Below, one piece after another: positions 9,380 through 18,027 of a DNA stretch of 64,000 nucleotides. The DNA is from Thermocatellispora tengchongensis (lineage in GTDB: Bacteria; Actinomycetota; Actinomycetes; Streptosporangiales; Streptosporangiaceae). Within the stretch, counting starts at the first letter, position 1. Each line of letters begins with the position of its first letter. The notes under the pieces are model-generated. The model was not told where the DNA came from. It did not search any database and saw only the letters and a program-made list of their open reading frames with translations. Location: contig NZ_JACHGN010000016.1 in NCBI RefSeq assembly GCF_014202315.1, forward strand, positions 124,001-188,000. The letters run 5' to 3'. A program made the position numbers and the translations under genes.

Positions 9380-9470
9380 CGCAGGATCGTACCGGCCGCC
9401 CCCGCCCCCGGCCACCGGGTCCGCCCGGGACACGGGTGAGGCGACCCGGCCGGCCTCCCGGGGTGTGCCG

Positions 9471-11648
9471 TTACCCGAGCTTGCGCAGGACGATCATGTC
9501 GCTGCGGTAGTCGGCGCCGATCGGTTCCCAGGCGGCCGAGCGCAGGCCGACGGACATCAGGACCGATCCGTGGTAGCGGGAGCCCGGCTCCAGGAGGCCC
9601 GGGCCCTTGCCGGGGCCGCCCGCGTCGACCACCTCGTAGAGGGCATCGGGGTCCAGCCCGGCCAGGCGGAGCCACCGGGGGCCGCGTTTGGCGTTGCCGT
9701 ACGGGTTGTAGATCAGCACGACGACGTCATCGCCCAGGACGTATTGGACGGCGGAGCGTTCCTGCCCGGGGATTCCGCCCAGGCGGTGCAGCCGGCCCTG
9801 CTGGATCACCCGGCGGACCGACTTGTAGGCCCTGATGAACCGGGACGCCTGGTCCAGGTCTTCCTGGGACCAGGTGGTGAGGTCGCCGCCGATGCCGAGG
9901 ACCCCGGACATGGCCACGTGGAAGCGGTAGCGCAGGGGTGTGGCCCGGCCGGTGTTCGGGTTGGGCGAGTCGGGCACCCACGCGGACATCGTGCTGATCG
10001 GGTAGATCTGGGAGAAGCCGTGGTGGACGGTCTGCCGGTCCCGCGGGTCGGTGTTGTCGGAGGGCCACACCTCGTCGGTGTAGCGCATGATCCCGAAGTC
10101 GACGCGGCCTCCGCCCCCGGCGCAGGACTCGATGCGCAGGCGTGGATGGCGCTCGCGCAGCGTCCGCATCACCCGGTAGACGTTGCGGGTGTGCTCGATC
10201 CACAACAGGTCTTGCGCCGGGCCCGCCTCCGGCCACCCGGCCTGGGTGAAGGGCCGGTTCATGTCCCACTTGAGGTAGTCGAGGTCCAGCTCGGTGACCA
10301 GGCGGTCGAGCCAGTCCAGGGCCCAGTCGCGGACCTCGGGGCGGGCGAAGTTCAACACCAGCTGGCTGCGTTTCTCGTCGTTGCGCCGGTGGTCCATGCG
10401 CAGGATCCACTCGGGGTGGGCCTGGTACAGCTCGCTGTCGGCGTTGACCATCTCGGGCTCGACCCACAGTCCGGCCTTCATGCCGAGCTCCCGGATGCCG
10501 TCGAACAGGCCGCGCAGCCCGTCGGGGAAGCGTTCCCGGTGCGGCCACCAGTCGCCGAGGGAGCGGGTGTCGTCGTCTCGGGTGCCGAACCAGCCGTCGT
10601 CGACGACGAACAGCTCCACACCGAGCGAGGCGGCGATCTTCGCCAGGGCGAGCTGGCCGGCCTCGGTGACGTCAAAGGTGGTGGCCTCCCAGGAGTTGTA
10701 GAGGACCGGCCGCTCCTCCTGCGGCGTGGGCAGGATGTGCCGCCGGGCGTGATCGTGCCATGCCCGGCTGGCCGCGCCGAACCCGCCGCCGGTGTACAGG
10801 CCCAGGACCGGGGGAGTGGTGATCTCCTGGCCGGGGGCCAGCGTCCACCGCACGCCTTCGTGCCCGAATCCCGCCGAGACCGCCGCGCCTCCTTCTGGGC
10901 GGTGGGTGGCGGTGAGCCGCCAGCTGCCGCTCCAGGCCAGTGCGATCCCCCACACCGGGCCGTGCTCCTCGGTGGTGTCACCCGGGTCGATCATGATCCA
11001 CGGGTTCGCCTGGTGACCGGTGATGCCCTGCCGGCTGGTGAAGGTGAGCTCCCCGATCGGCAGCGGCGCGCGCTGCAACTGGAACTCCTCGGCCCAGGCG
11101 CCGAAGACGCCGCTGTAACGGTAGCCGGTCGCATCGGGCAGGAACCAGCTTCCGGAGTCGAGCCTGGTGACGGTGACGGGCGTGCCGTCCGCGTCCGTGC
11201 GGCGGCGTACGGTCACCCAGCGTTCGATGACGTCGCTGTCGTGCCAGGCCCGCGCGGACAGCACCACCTCCAGCGGGAAGTGGCGGTCCTCCAAGGCGAT
11301 GTCAAGCCGGTCCGCGGCGGCCTCGGCGCAGGGCGACACCCCCACCAGCCGCAACTCCAGCGACCGCACCTGCCCGAAGGCCGCCTGCAGGGAGGGCACC
11401 CCCCACCGGCAGCCGCCGTCGACCGGCAGCAGTTCTTCGATCTCAACCGGACGGGAGAAGCTGGTGGTGTGCCGCCTGGCGCCGGCCATCTGCTGCGCCG
11501 CCTGGAGCGAGAGCGCGGGCCCCCAGTACCGCTGCAGCGGCGCCGCCTCACCGGTTCGTGGATCGATCTCCACGTTGATCACGTAGGTGGAGGCCGGGGT
11601 GGTCAGCGCCCACCATCGCCCGTCGTCATCGAGTGAGATCACCGGCAT
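9471..11648 (-). CDS. GH36 alpha-galactosidase
   Basis: 725 residues from ATG 11648 (GAGAGG 10 bases upstream; GTG 11657 is too close to it). An N-terminal beta-supersandwich domain precedes the TIM barrel. The nucleophile Asp is in YLKWDMNRPF (about residue 462) and the acid/base Asp in WPSDNTDPRDR (about 531); ESCAGGGGRVDFG is the usual GH36 signature between them. There is no signal peptide, so it acts in the cytoplasm on imported oligosaccharides and releases alpha-1,6-galactose. It is divergent from the ROK regulator and its ABC transporter/mannanase operon. Raffinose-type sugars are an alternative substrate, but the neighbouring GH26 points to galactomannan. Confidence 0.93.
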   Translation of the reverse strand: MPVISLDDDGRWWALTTPASTYVINVEIDPRTGEAAPLQRYWGPALSLQAAQQMAGARRHTTSFSRPVEIEELLPVDGGCRWGVPSLQAAFGQVRSLELRLVGVSPCAEAAADRLDIALEDRHFPLEVVLSARAWHDSDVIERWVTVRRRTDADGTPVTVTRLDSGSWFLPDATGYRYSGVFGAWAEEFQLQRAPLPIGELTFTSRQGITGHQANPWIMIDPGDTTEEHGPVWGIALAWSGSWRLTATHRPEGGAAVSAGFGHEGVRWTLAPGQEITTPPVLGLYTGGGFGAASRAWHDHARRHILPTPQEERPVLYNSWEATTFDVTEAGQLALAKIAASLGVELFVVDDGWFGTRDDDTRSLGDWWPHRERFPDGLRGLFDGIRELGMKAGLWVEPEMVNADSELYQAHPEWILRMDHRRNDEKRSQLVLNFARPEVRDWALDWLDRLVTELDLDYLKWDMNRPFTQAGWPEAGPAQDLLWIEHTRNVYRVMRTLRERHPRLRIESCAGGGGRVDFGIMRYTDEVWPSDNTDPRDRQTVHHGFSQIYPISTMSAWVPDSPNPNTGRATPLRYRFHVAMSGVLGIGGDLTTWSQEDLDQASRFIRAYKSVRRVIQQGRLHRLGGIPGQERSAVQYVLGDDVVVLIYNPYGNAKRGPRWLRLAGLDPDALYEVVDAGGPGKGPGLLEPGSRYHGSVLMSVGLRSAAWEPIGADYRSDMIVLRKLG

Positions 11649-11808
11649 CGGGGACACACCTCTCTAGTTTGTTGAAGAAGTTAATTAAGGCGAGGCTACA
11701 CGGCGGCCCGCAGCGGCGAAAGTTCCACATCTGTTCAGCGACTTGCTTGACACGGTGAACAAAACGGCGAACTATGGCCGCGTGTTCTCACACCCAGAAG
11801 GACAGCCT
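11649..11808. promoter_or_regulatory. divergent promoter region of the galactomannan locus
   Basis: The rightward promoter is clear: TTGACA at 11747-11752, 17-bp spacer, AACTAT at 11770-11775, which places the RNA start near 11782 and supports GTG 11809 as the ROK start. On the alpha-galactosidase side lies a strikingly AT-rich element at 11668-11690, with two 9-base half-sites in tandem, GTTGAAGAA (11671-11679) and GTTAATTAA (11680-11688). It is the best candidate operator for the adjacent ROK protein; that assignment is inference. Confidence 0.6.
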
Positions 11809-12930
11809 GTGCGAATGACCGACGCCATGCGCGCGGTGTTCGTCGAACTGCTGGTGCACGGCCCCCTCTCGCGGGCGGAGGTGGCCCGCAGGCTGGACCT
11901 GTCCCCGTCCGCACTGACCAAGGTGGCCAAACCGCTGCTGGACGCCGGCTACCTGCGCGAGCAGTCCAGCGATGGGCAAAAGGGCATCGGCCGGCCCTCA
12001 CAGCCGCTGCAGGTGGACGCGTCCCGGTCGTCGTTCATCGGGATCAAGCTGACCGCCGAGGAGTTGTTCGCGGTCCGGGTCGACCTGGCCGCCACCGTCC
12101 ATGACCGGTTCTCGCTCCCTTTGCCCGATCACGACGTCGACACCATCGTGGAGCAGATCGCCCAGGCCGTACGGCGTCTCAGCGAGGCAGGCGATGTCGC
12201 GGGGGTGGGGATCAGCCTGGCCGGGACGGCCACACCGGGCGATCCGGTGGTCGGCAACTCTCCCTTCCTCGGCTGGAGCCATGTCGCGCTGGCCAAGCTG
12301 GTGGAGGACGCCGTCGGCGTCCCGACCGTGCTCAACAACGACGTCCGCGCTCTGACCGCGGCCCAGCAGTGGTTCGGCGCCGGCGTGGGGCACTCCTCCT
12401 TCGCGCTGGTCACCGTCGGAGCCGGAATCGGCTGCGGGCTCGTCGTCGAAGACCGGGTGGTGACCGGCAGATCCGGCGGCACCGGCCTGATCGGTCACCT
12501 GGCGATAGACGACCGGGGTCCCCTGTGCGAGCTGGGACACCGCGGTTGCGCCCGCGCCTTCGCCGCCTCCTCGGCCATCCGCCGTTCCATCGCCACCACC
12601 CTCGACCGGCCCGAGCTCACCTTCGACGACTGCCTCGAACTGGCCCGCCAGGGACAGCCGGTGGCCCGCCGGGTCCTCGACGACGCCGGCCGGGCCCTGG
12701 GGCGGGTGATCGCCACCGTGGCCAACGTCATCGGGCCCGACCTGGTGATCCTCTCCGGCGAGGCCGTCCACATGTACGACGTCTGCGCCGATGCCCTGCA
12801 AGCGGCACTCACCCGGCACACCCACTGGACGTCCACTCCCGTGCGCGTGACCGTCAAGCCCTTCACCTTCGACGAATGGGCCCGCGGGGCGGCGGTCTCC
12901 GCCCTGCAGCACCTACTTCTGCACAGTTGA
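11809..12930 (+). CDS. ROK-family transcriptional repressor of the sugar locus
   Basis: 373 residues from GTG 11809, with AAGGA 6 bases upstream. The N-terminal winged helix-turn-helix (residues 5-65, LSRAEVARRLDLSPSALTKV) is followed by the ROK sugar-kinase-like fold: VAGVGISLAGT, VLNNDVRALTAAQQWFG, LVTVGAGIGCGLVV. The zinc-binding cluster normally reads CxCGxxGCxE; here it is LCELGHRGCAR, so the middle Cys is Leu and the Glu after the last Cys is changed. Regulators of this type release DNA when a sugar binds. Only 36 bases separate it from the permease gene, so it is probably the first gene of the operon it controls. Confidence 0.9.
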   Translation: MRMTDAMRAVFVELLVHGPLSRAEVARRLDLSPSALTKVAKPLLDAGYLREQSSDGQKGIGRPSQPLQVDASRSSFIGIKLTAEELFAVRVDLAATVHDRFSLPLPDHDVDTIVEQIAQAVRRLSEAGDVAGVGISLAGTATPGDPVVGNSPFLGWSHVALAKLVEDAVGVPTVLNNDVRALTAAQQWFGAGVGHSSFALVTVGAGIGCGLVVEDRVVTGRSGGTGLIGHLAIDDRGPLCELGHRGCARAFAASSAIRRSIATTLDRPELTFDDCLELARQGQPVARRVLDDAGRALGRVIATVANVIGPDLVILSGEAVHMYDVCADALQAALTRHTHWTSTPVRVTVKPFTFDEWARGAAVSALQHLLLHS

Positions 12931-12966
12931 ACCCCACCGCTCAGCAGGGGCACCAAGGAGGACCGG

Positions 12967-13887
12967 TTGAGCATCTCCCATCCCTCTGTTCGCCTGGCCG
13001 GCTCGCCCGGCCGGCGACGGCGCCGCAGCGATCTCCTGCCGGCCCTCGTGTTCGTGCTCCCGGCGGCGGCCGGGTTCACGGTCTTCTACCTGTGGCCGGC
13101 GATCCGCGGCCTGTATCTCAGCCTCACCTCCTACAACGTGTTCACCCCGCCACGGTTCGTCGGGCTGGACAACTACGACAGGCTCCTGAGCGACCACCTG
13201 TTCTGGAACGCCCTGAAGGTCACCGCCGAGTACGTCCTGATCAACATCGGCGTGCAGACCGTGGCGGCCCTGCTGCTCGCGGTGCTCATGCACCGCCTGA
13301 CCAGGTCGCTGGTCGTGCGAGGGGTGCTCCTGCTGCCGTTCCTGGTGGCCAATGTGATCGTCGCGCTGGTCTGGTTCTGGATGCTCGACTTCCAGATCGG
13401 CATCGTCAACCAGATGCTCGACTGGCTGGGCCTGGAGCGCGTGGCCTTCTTCGGCGACCCGGACCTGGCCATCCCCACCATCGCGCTGGTCAACACCTGG
13501 CGGCACCTCGGCTACACGGCGCTGCTCATCTTCGCCGGACTGCAGATGATCCCGCCCGCGGTCTACGAGGCCGCCGCGATCGACGGCGCCTCGGAACGGC
13601 AGATGTTCTTCCGCGTCACCCTGCCCCTGCTGCGTCCGGTGATGGCGCTGGTGCTGGTACTGACCGTGATCGGGTCCTTCCAGGTCTTCGACACCGTCGC
13701 CGTGACGACGAACGGCGGGCCGATCAACGCCACGAGGGTCATCTACTACTACATCTTCGACATGGCGTTCAACCGCTTCTCCTTCGGCTACGCCGCCGCC
13801 CTGTCCTCGGTGCTGTTCGTGCTGCTGGCCGGGATCGCCTACATCCAACTCCGGCTCACCCGCGCCGGCGAGACCGACCTGGCCTGA
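12967..13887 (+). CDS. CUT1 sugar ABC transporter permease, MalF type
   Basis: 306 residues from TTG 12967, with a near-perfect AAGGAGG 5 bases upstream. There are six predicted membrane helices, and the cytoplasmic EAA loop is EAAAIDGASERQMFFRVTLP, the contact site for the shared ATPase. It pairs with the next gene, 9 bases downstream. No ATPase gene lies in the operon; CUT1 systems in actinomycetes commonly use a single MsiK-type ATPase encoded elsewhere, which I infer applies here. Confidence 0.93.
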   Translation: MSISHPSVRLAGSPGRRRRRSDLLPALVFVLPAAAGFTVFYLWPAIRGLYLSLTSYNVFTPPRFVGLDNYDRLLSDHLFWNALKVTAEYVLINIGVQTVAALLLAVLMHRLTRSLVVRGVLLLPFLVANVIVALVWFWMLDFQIGIVNQMLDWLGLERVAFFGDPDLAIPTIALVNTWRHLGYTALLIFAGLQMIPPAVYEAAAIDGASERQMFFRVTLPLLRPVMALVLVLTVIGSFQVFDTVAVTTNGGPINATRVIYYYIFDMAFNRFSFGYAAALSSVLFVLLAGIAYIQLRLTRAGETDLA

Positions 13888-13896
13888 GGAGGCGCA

Positions 13897-14844
13897 ATGC
13901 TCGACGTGGCAGACCCGCGCGCCGCGAAGGACGCCCGCTCCCCGAAAGCACGCACCCGCCCCTCTCCGCCGAGAATCCGCTGGGGACGCATCGCCGCCTG
14001 GGCGATCCTGATCATGGTGATGCTCATCACCCTGTTCCCGTTCTACTGGATGCTGCGCACCTCCTTCTCCAGCACCCGGGCGCTGGCGGCCGGATCGGCG
14101 AACCTCCTTCCCGTCGACTTCACACTCGGGGCGTACAAGCGCGTGCTGGGCCTGGCCTCCCCGGCGGAGGCCATCGCGGAAGGCGGATCGAGCGCGACCC
14201 TGAACTTCTGGCTCTACCTGCGCAACTCGGTGATCGTCGCGACGATCACCACGATCGGCCAGGTCTTCTTCAGCAGCATGGCCGCCTACGCCTTCGCCCG
14301 GATGCGCTGGCCGGGAAGGGACGCCGTGTTCCTGCTCTTCATCAGCGCGCTGATGGTCCCACCGATCTTCACCACCCTGCCGAACTTCGTCCTGATCAAG
14401 GACCTCGGGCTGCTCAACACCTACCTGGGGATCGTCCTGCCCGGACTGCTCATGACCCCCTTCGCCGTCTTCTTCCTGCGGCAGTTCTTCCTGGGCGTCA
14501 ACCGCGAACTGGACGAGGCGGCCCGCATCGACGGCGCCGGGCACCCGCGGATCTTCCTGCGCATCCTCCTGCCCGTGGCCAAGATGCCGATCATGACCCT
14601 GGCCGTCCTCACCTACATCGGCGCCTGGAACGACTACTTCTGGCCCCTGCTCGTCGGCAAGAGCGAGAACGTGCGCGTGCTGACGGTGGCGCTGGGTGTC
14701 TTCCAGTCCCAGACGCCGCAGGGCAGCCCCGACTGGGCGGGGCTGATGGCCGCGACGCTCGTCGCCGCCCTGCCCGTCTTGGCGATCTTCATGATTCTCG
14801 GCCGCCGGGTCATCGACTCGCTCGGCTACACCGGCGTCAAGTGA
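13897..14844 (+). CDS. CUT1 sugar ABC transporter permease, MalG type
   Basis: 315 residues from ATG 13897 (GAGGAGG upstream). A charged N-terminus is followed by six membrane helices, with the EAA loop DEAARIDGAGHPRIFLRIL. The ending GRRVIDSLGYTGVK is typical of MalG-like subunits. It forms the membrane channel with the preceding permease. The operon continues to the binding-protein gene 34 bases later. Confidence 0.93.
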   Translation: MLDVADPRAAKDARSPKARTRPSPPRIRWGRIAAWAILIMVMLITLFPFYWMLRTSFSSTRALAAGSANLLPVDFTLGAYKRVLGLASPAEAIAEGGSSATLNFWLYLRNSVIVATITTIGQVFFSSMAAYAFARMRWPGRDAVFLLFISALMVPPIFTTLPNFVLIKDLGLLNTYLGIVLPGLLMTPFAVFFLRQFFLGVNRELDEAARIDGAGHPRIFLRILLPVAKMPIMTLAVLTYIGAWNDYFWPLLVGKSENVRVLTVALGVFQSQTPQGSPDWAGLMAATLVAALPVLAIFMILGRRVIDSLGYTGVK

Positions 14845-14878
14845 CGCCTCCACCCCCCGCTATCAAGAAGAGGTCACC

Positions 14879-16216
14879 ATGAAGGGACGCATATCCGTTC
14901 TCGCCCTCGCAGCGCTCCTGCTGAGTGGATGCGGCCAGTCCACCACCGACCCCGGCGCCGGCCCTGTCACCATCGACTACTGGATGTGGGACACCAACCA
15001 GCAGCCGCAGTACCAGGCCTGCGCCGACGCCTTCACCAAGGCCAACCCCGACTACAAGGTCAAGATCACCCAGTACGGGTGGTCGGACTACTGGAGCACC
15101 CTCACCGCGGCCTTCGTGTCCGGAACCGCGCCCGACGTCTTCACCAGCCACCTGTCCAACTACCCGCAGTTCGCCGCACAGGGACAGTTGCTGCCCATCG
15201 ACGACCTCGTGGCCCGCGACAAGATCGACCTTTCCCTCTATCAGGACGGCCTCGCCGATCTGTGGGTCGCCAAGGACGGCAAGCGCTACGGGCTGCCCAA
15301 GGACTTCGACACCGTCGCCCTGATCTACAACAAGCAAAAGCTCAAGGAAGCGGGAATCGATCCGAAAGAACTGGACGACCTGCGGTGGAACCCCCAGGAC
15401 GGCGGCACGTACGAAAAGCTGATCGCCCGCCTGACCGTCGATGAGAACGGCAAGCGCGGTGACGAGCCGGGCTTCGACAAGAAGCACGTCGCCACCTACG
15501 GGCTGGGCCTCAACAGCTCGGGAAGCGGCTCCGGCCAGACCGAGTGGAGCATGTACGCGATGAGCAACGGCTGGGCCTACGGCGACCGGAACCCCTGGCC
15601 CACCACGCTCAACTACGCCGACCCCAGGTTCAAGGAGACCATCAAGTGGTTCACCTCCTTGATCGACAAGGGGTACATGCCGTCCATGTCGATCGTCACC
15701 TCCGGCGTCGCCCAGATGGACGCCTACGGCGCCGGCAAGTACGCCATGGTCACCGAAGGAAGCTGGAACACCAAGGCGTACTGGGCGCTCAAGGGCGTCG
15801 AATCCGGCCTCGCCCCCACCCCCGTCGGGCCCACCGGCAAGCGGGCCAGCCTGTTCAACGGCCTGGCCGACAACATCTCCGCCACCACCGACAACCCCGA
15901 CGCCGCCTGGGCCTGGATGAAGTTCCTGGCCTCACCCGCCTGCCAGACCGACATCGTCGCCGACCACGGCGTCATCTTCCCCGCCATCAAGCAGGCCACC
16001 GTCCGCGCGGAGAAGGCGTTCGCCAAGCAGGGCATCGACGTCAAGCCCTTCACCATGCACGTCGAGCAGGGCACCACGCACCTGGCCCTCATCGCCGACC
16101 GCTGGGCCGACGTCTCGGCCGTCATGACCGAGACGATGGACGCCATCTTCTCCTTCAAGGCCCCCGTCGACTCACTCGACCAGGCCAACGAGAAGGTCAA
16201 CGCCCTGCTGGGCTAG
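14879..16216 (+). CDS. sugar-binding lipoprotein of the CUT1 transporter
   Basis: 445 residues. The signal peptide ends in the lipobox LLSGC (Cys at about residue 20), so it is a membrane-anchored extracellular solute-binding protein (family 1). The body shows the family features TAAFVSGTAPDVFTSH, YGLPKDFDTVALIYNKQKL and the hinge-side PDAAWAWMKFLASP. The ligand is probably a manno- or galactomanno-oligosaccharide, judging only from the linked GH26 and GH36 genes. Its position last in the transporter set with a fully intact frame suggests a working system. Confidence 0.93.
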   Translation: MKGRISVLALAALLLSGCGQSTTDPGAGPVTIDYWMWDTNQQPQYQACADAFTKANPDYKVKITQYGWSDYWSTLTAAFVSGTAPDVFTSHLSNYPQFAAQGQLLPIDDLVARDKIDLSLYQDGLADLWVAKDGKRYGLPKDFDTVALIYNKQKLKEAGIDPKELDDLRWNPQDGGTYEKLIARLTVDENGKRGDEPGFDKKHVATYGLGLNSSGSGSGQTEWSMYAMSNGWAYGDRNPWPTTLNYADPRFKETIKWFTSLIDKGYMPSMSIVTSGVAQMDAYGAGKYAMVTEGSWNTKAYWALKGVESGLAPTPVGPTGKRASLFNGLADNISATTDNPDAAWAWMKFLASPACQTDIVADHGVIFPAIKQATVRAEKAFAKQGIDVKPFTMHVEQGTTHLALIADRWADVSAVMTETMDAIFSFKAPVDSLDQANEKVNALLG

Positions 16217-16423
16217 CCGGCGCCGCCCCCGGCCTGTCAGGTCAGGCACGCCGATGACCGGCCGCCCGTCGCCGGCAAGAGCACGGGCCAGAGGGCCTCC
16301 CGACCAGATCGCCGCAGCCCTTCGCCCCTTACGAATGAGACTTCACGAACCTGGCAGCGCGCACGATCAACGGCCTCGGCCCGACGATCAGCCGCCACCC
16401 CCCACCCCCCGTAAGGAGTTCTC

Positions 16424-17572
16424 ATGCCCACCCCCCACGCCAACGGAACAAGACGGCGACGTCCGCCACGCCCGGCCGTCGTCCTCCCACTCCTGACCGC
16501 CATGATCGCCATGCTGCTCACCGCGGCGGCGTCCCCGGCCGCCGCCGCCCAGGCCACCACGCTGGTCGGCGCCGGCTCCAACCGCTGCCTGGACGTCACC
16601 GGCAACACCAGCACCCCCGGCGCGAGCCTGCAGATCTGGGACTGCAACGGCCGGCCCAACCAGCGCTGGACCACCGGCACCGGCCAGCCGGGCAAGTGCG
16701 AGCCCGTCGATCCCAACGCCACCGCCGAGGCGCGCAAACTGCTGTGCTACCTCTACAGCCAGTACGGCAAGCACATCATCTCCGGCCAGCAGGAAACCAA
16801 CGGCAGCGAAGGCGAAATGACCTTCATCCACGACAACACCGGCAAATACCCGGCCATCCGCGGCATGGACATGTGCGACCGTCCCGGCTCCATCACCCGA
16901 GCCGCCGACTGGTGGAACGCCGGAGGCATCCCGCTGCTGCGCTGGCACGTGGGCGCGCCCGCGACCGGCTACTGCAACTACGGCGGCACCGCCTCCATCA
17001 CCAACACCCTGACGCCCGGCACGGCCGAACACACCTCCTACATCAGCGAGCTCGACCAGGCCGCCGCCGCGCTGCTGGAACTGCAGTCCAAGCGCGTCGC
17101 CGTCATCTGGGCGCCCTACCACGAGGCCGGCGGCACCTGGTTCTGGTGGAGCAAGGAGGGCGCCGAGCAGTACAAGCGGCTGTACAAGTTCCAGTTCGAC
17201 TACTTCACCAAGACCAAGGGCGTGCACAACCTGGTCTGGATGATGCCCTTCAACGGCGAACCCCAGGCGTCCTTCTACCCCGGCAAGGAGTACGTCGACA
17301 TCGGCGGCGCCGACACCTACGTCAACGACCGCGGCCCGCTCACCTCACTGTTCAACGCCACCCAGGACATCGTCGGTTTCACCATCCCGATCGCCCTGCA
17401 CGAGAACGGCGCCATCCCCGACCCCGCCCAGTTGAAGTCCACCGGCACCCGCTGGGTGCTGTTCAACACCTGGAACAGCACCTGGATCACCGGCCAGGAC
17501 CCCGGCTACCTCAACACCGTCTACAACAGCGGCTACGTCATCACCCGGGACGAGGTCCCCAACCTGAAATAA
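16424..17572 (+). CDS. secreted GH26 beta-mannanase with an N-terminal ricin-type lectin repeat
   Basis: 382 residues. A signal peptide (about residues 1-42, twin-Arg-rich start then a hydrophobic core ending ASPAAAAQA) targets export. Residues 44-87 hold one ricin-B/CBM13 repeat (NRCLDVTGN, LQIWDCNGRPNQRW), one third of a full trefoil. The GH26 barrel follows: acid/base Glu234 in APYHEAGGTWFWW and nucleophile Glu327 in ALHENGAIPD. Endo-attack on beta-1,4-mannan is the family role. It is 207 bases after the binding-protein gene and closed by a strong hairpin, so it is likely the last gene of the same operon. Confidence 0.92.
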   Translation: MPTPHANGTRRRRPPRPAVVLPLLTAMIAMLLTAAASPAAAAQATTLVGAGSNRCLDVTGNTSTPGASLQIWDCNGRPNQRWTTGTGQPGKCEPVDPNATAEARKLLCYLYSQYGKHIISGQQETNGSEGEMTFIHDNTGKYPAIRGMDMCDRPGSITRAADWWNAGGIPLLRWHVGAPATGYCNYGGTASITNTLTPGTAEHTSYISELDQAAAALLELQSKRVAVIWAPYHEAGGTWFWWSKEGAEQYKRLYKFQFDYFTKTKGVHNLVWMMPFNGEPQASFYPGKEYVDIGGADTYVNDRGPLTSLFNATQDIVGFTIPIALHENGAIPDPAQLKSTGTRWVLFNTWNSTWITGQDPGYLNTVYNSGYVITRDEVPNLK

Positions 17573-17577
17573 CCCGA

Positions 17578-17610
17578 CGGGCCGGCCGGCGCACCGCGCC
17601 GGCCGGCCCG
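17578..17610 (+). terminator. 14-bp perfect hairpin ending the mannanase operon
   Basis: Arms 17578-17591 and 17597-17610 are exactly complementary around the loop CACCG. It starts six bases after the mannanase stop codon. Confidence 0.8.
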
Positions 17611-18027
17611 GACAAGCAAGACCCCCAACCTGATCACAGTTGGCCACTGACCGTGCGCCTGCCTGGAGAAACGCGCGTCAAGACCGGCTCATGGACGGTT
17701 CCCCGCCGGTTCCCCGCATCTCGGCCGGCCCCGCGCCGCGACCGGCCTCCGGCGGGGGAGAGGACGGCCGCGGTGGGCGTCTCGGCCGCCGCGGCCGTGC
17801 CGGAGCACCTGCGCCGGCAGGTGCGCCACCGCGACCGCACCGTGGGGCCGAGCGAGGGATCGGCCCGGTGCCGACCCGGCCCGCCAGGCAGCGCCCCGCC
17901 GCGGATCCCCGGCCCGGCGCGCTCCCGGACGCGCGGCGCCCCCGTCACCGCCACTCGCCGAACGTACGGGAAACCAGCAGCATGGCAACAGGCGTCACTC
18001 CCTCCGCCGCCGGGCCGGCGCGCGGAG
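17611..18027. other. 417-base gap without a recognisable gene
   Basis: Both strands contain short open frames made of Arg/Pro/Gly-rich text that resemble no protein family. The interval separates two genes that end towards each other and probably is plain spacer. Confidence 0.5.

Noticed and set aside
12369-14882. 837-codon open frame on the + strand
   Set aside because: It runs out of frame through the ROK and permease genes and reads as Arg/Pro-rich text.
17634-17954. 106-codon minus-strand frame between mannanase and AfsR-like genes
   Set aside because: Arg/Gly/Pro-rich, no ribosome site, no similarity to known proteins.
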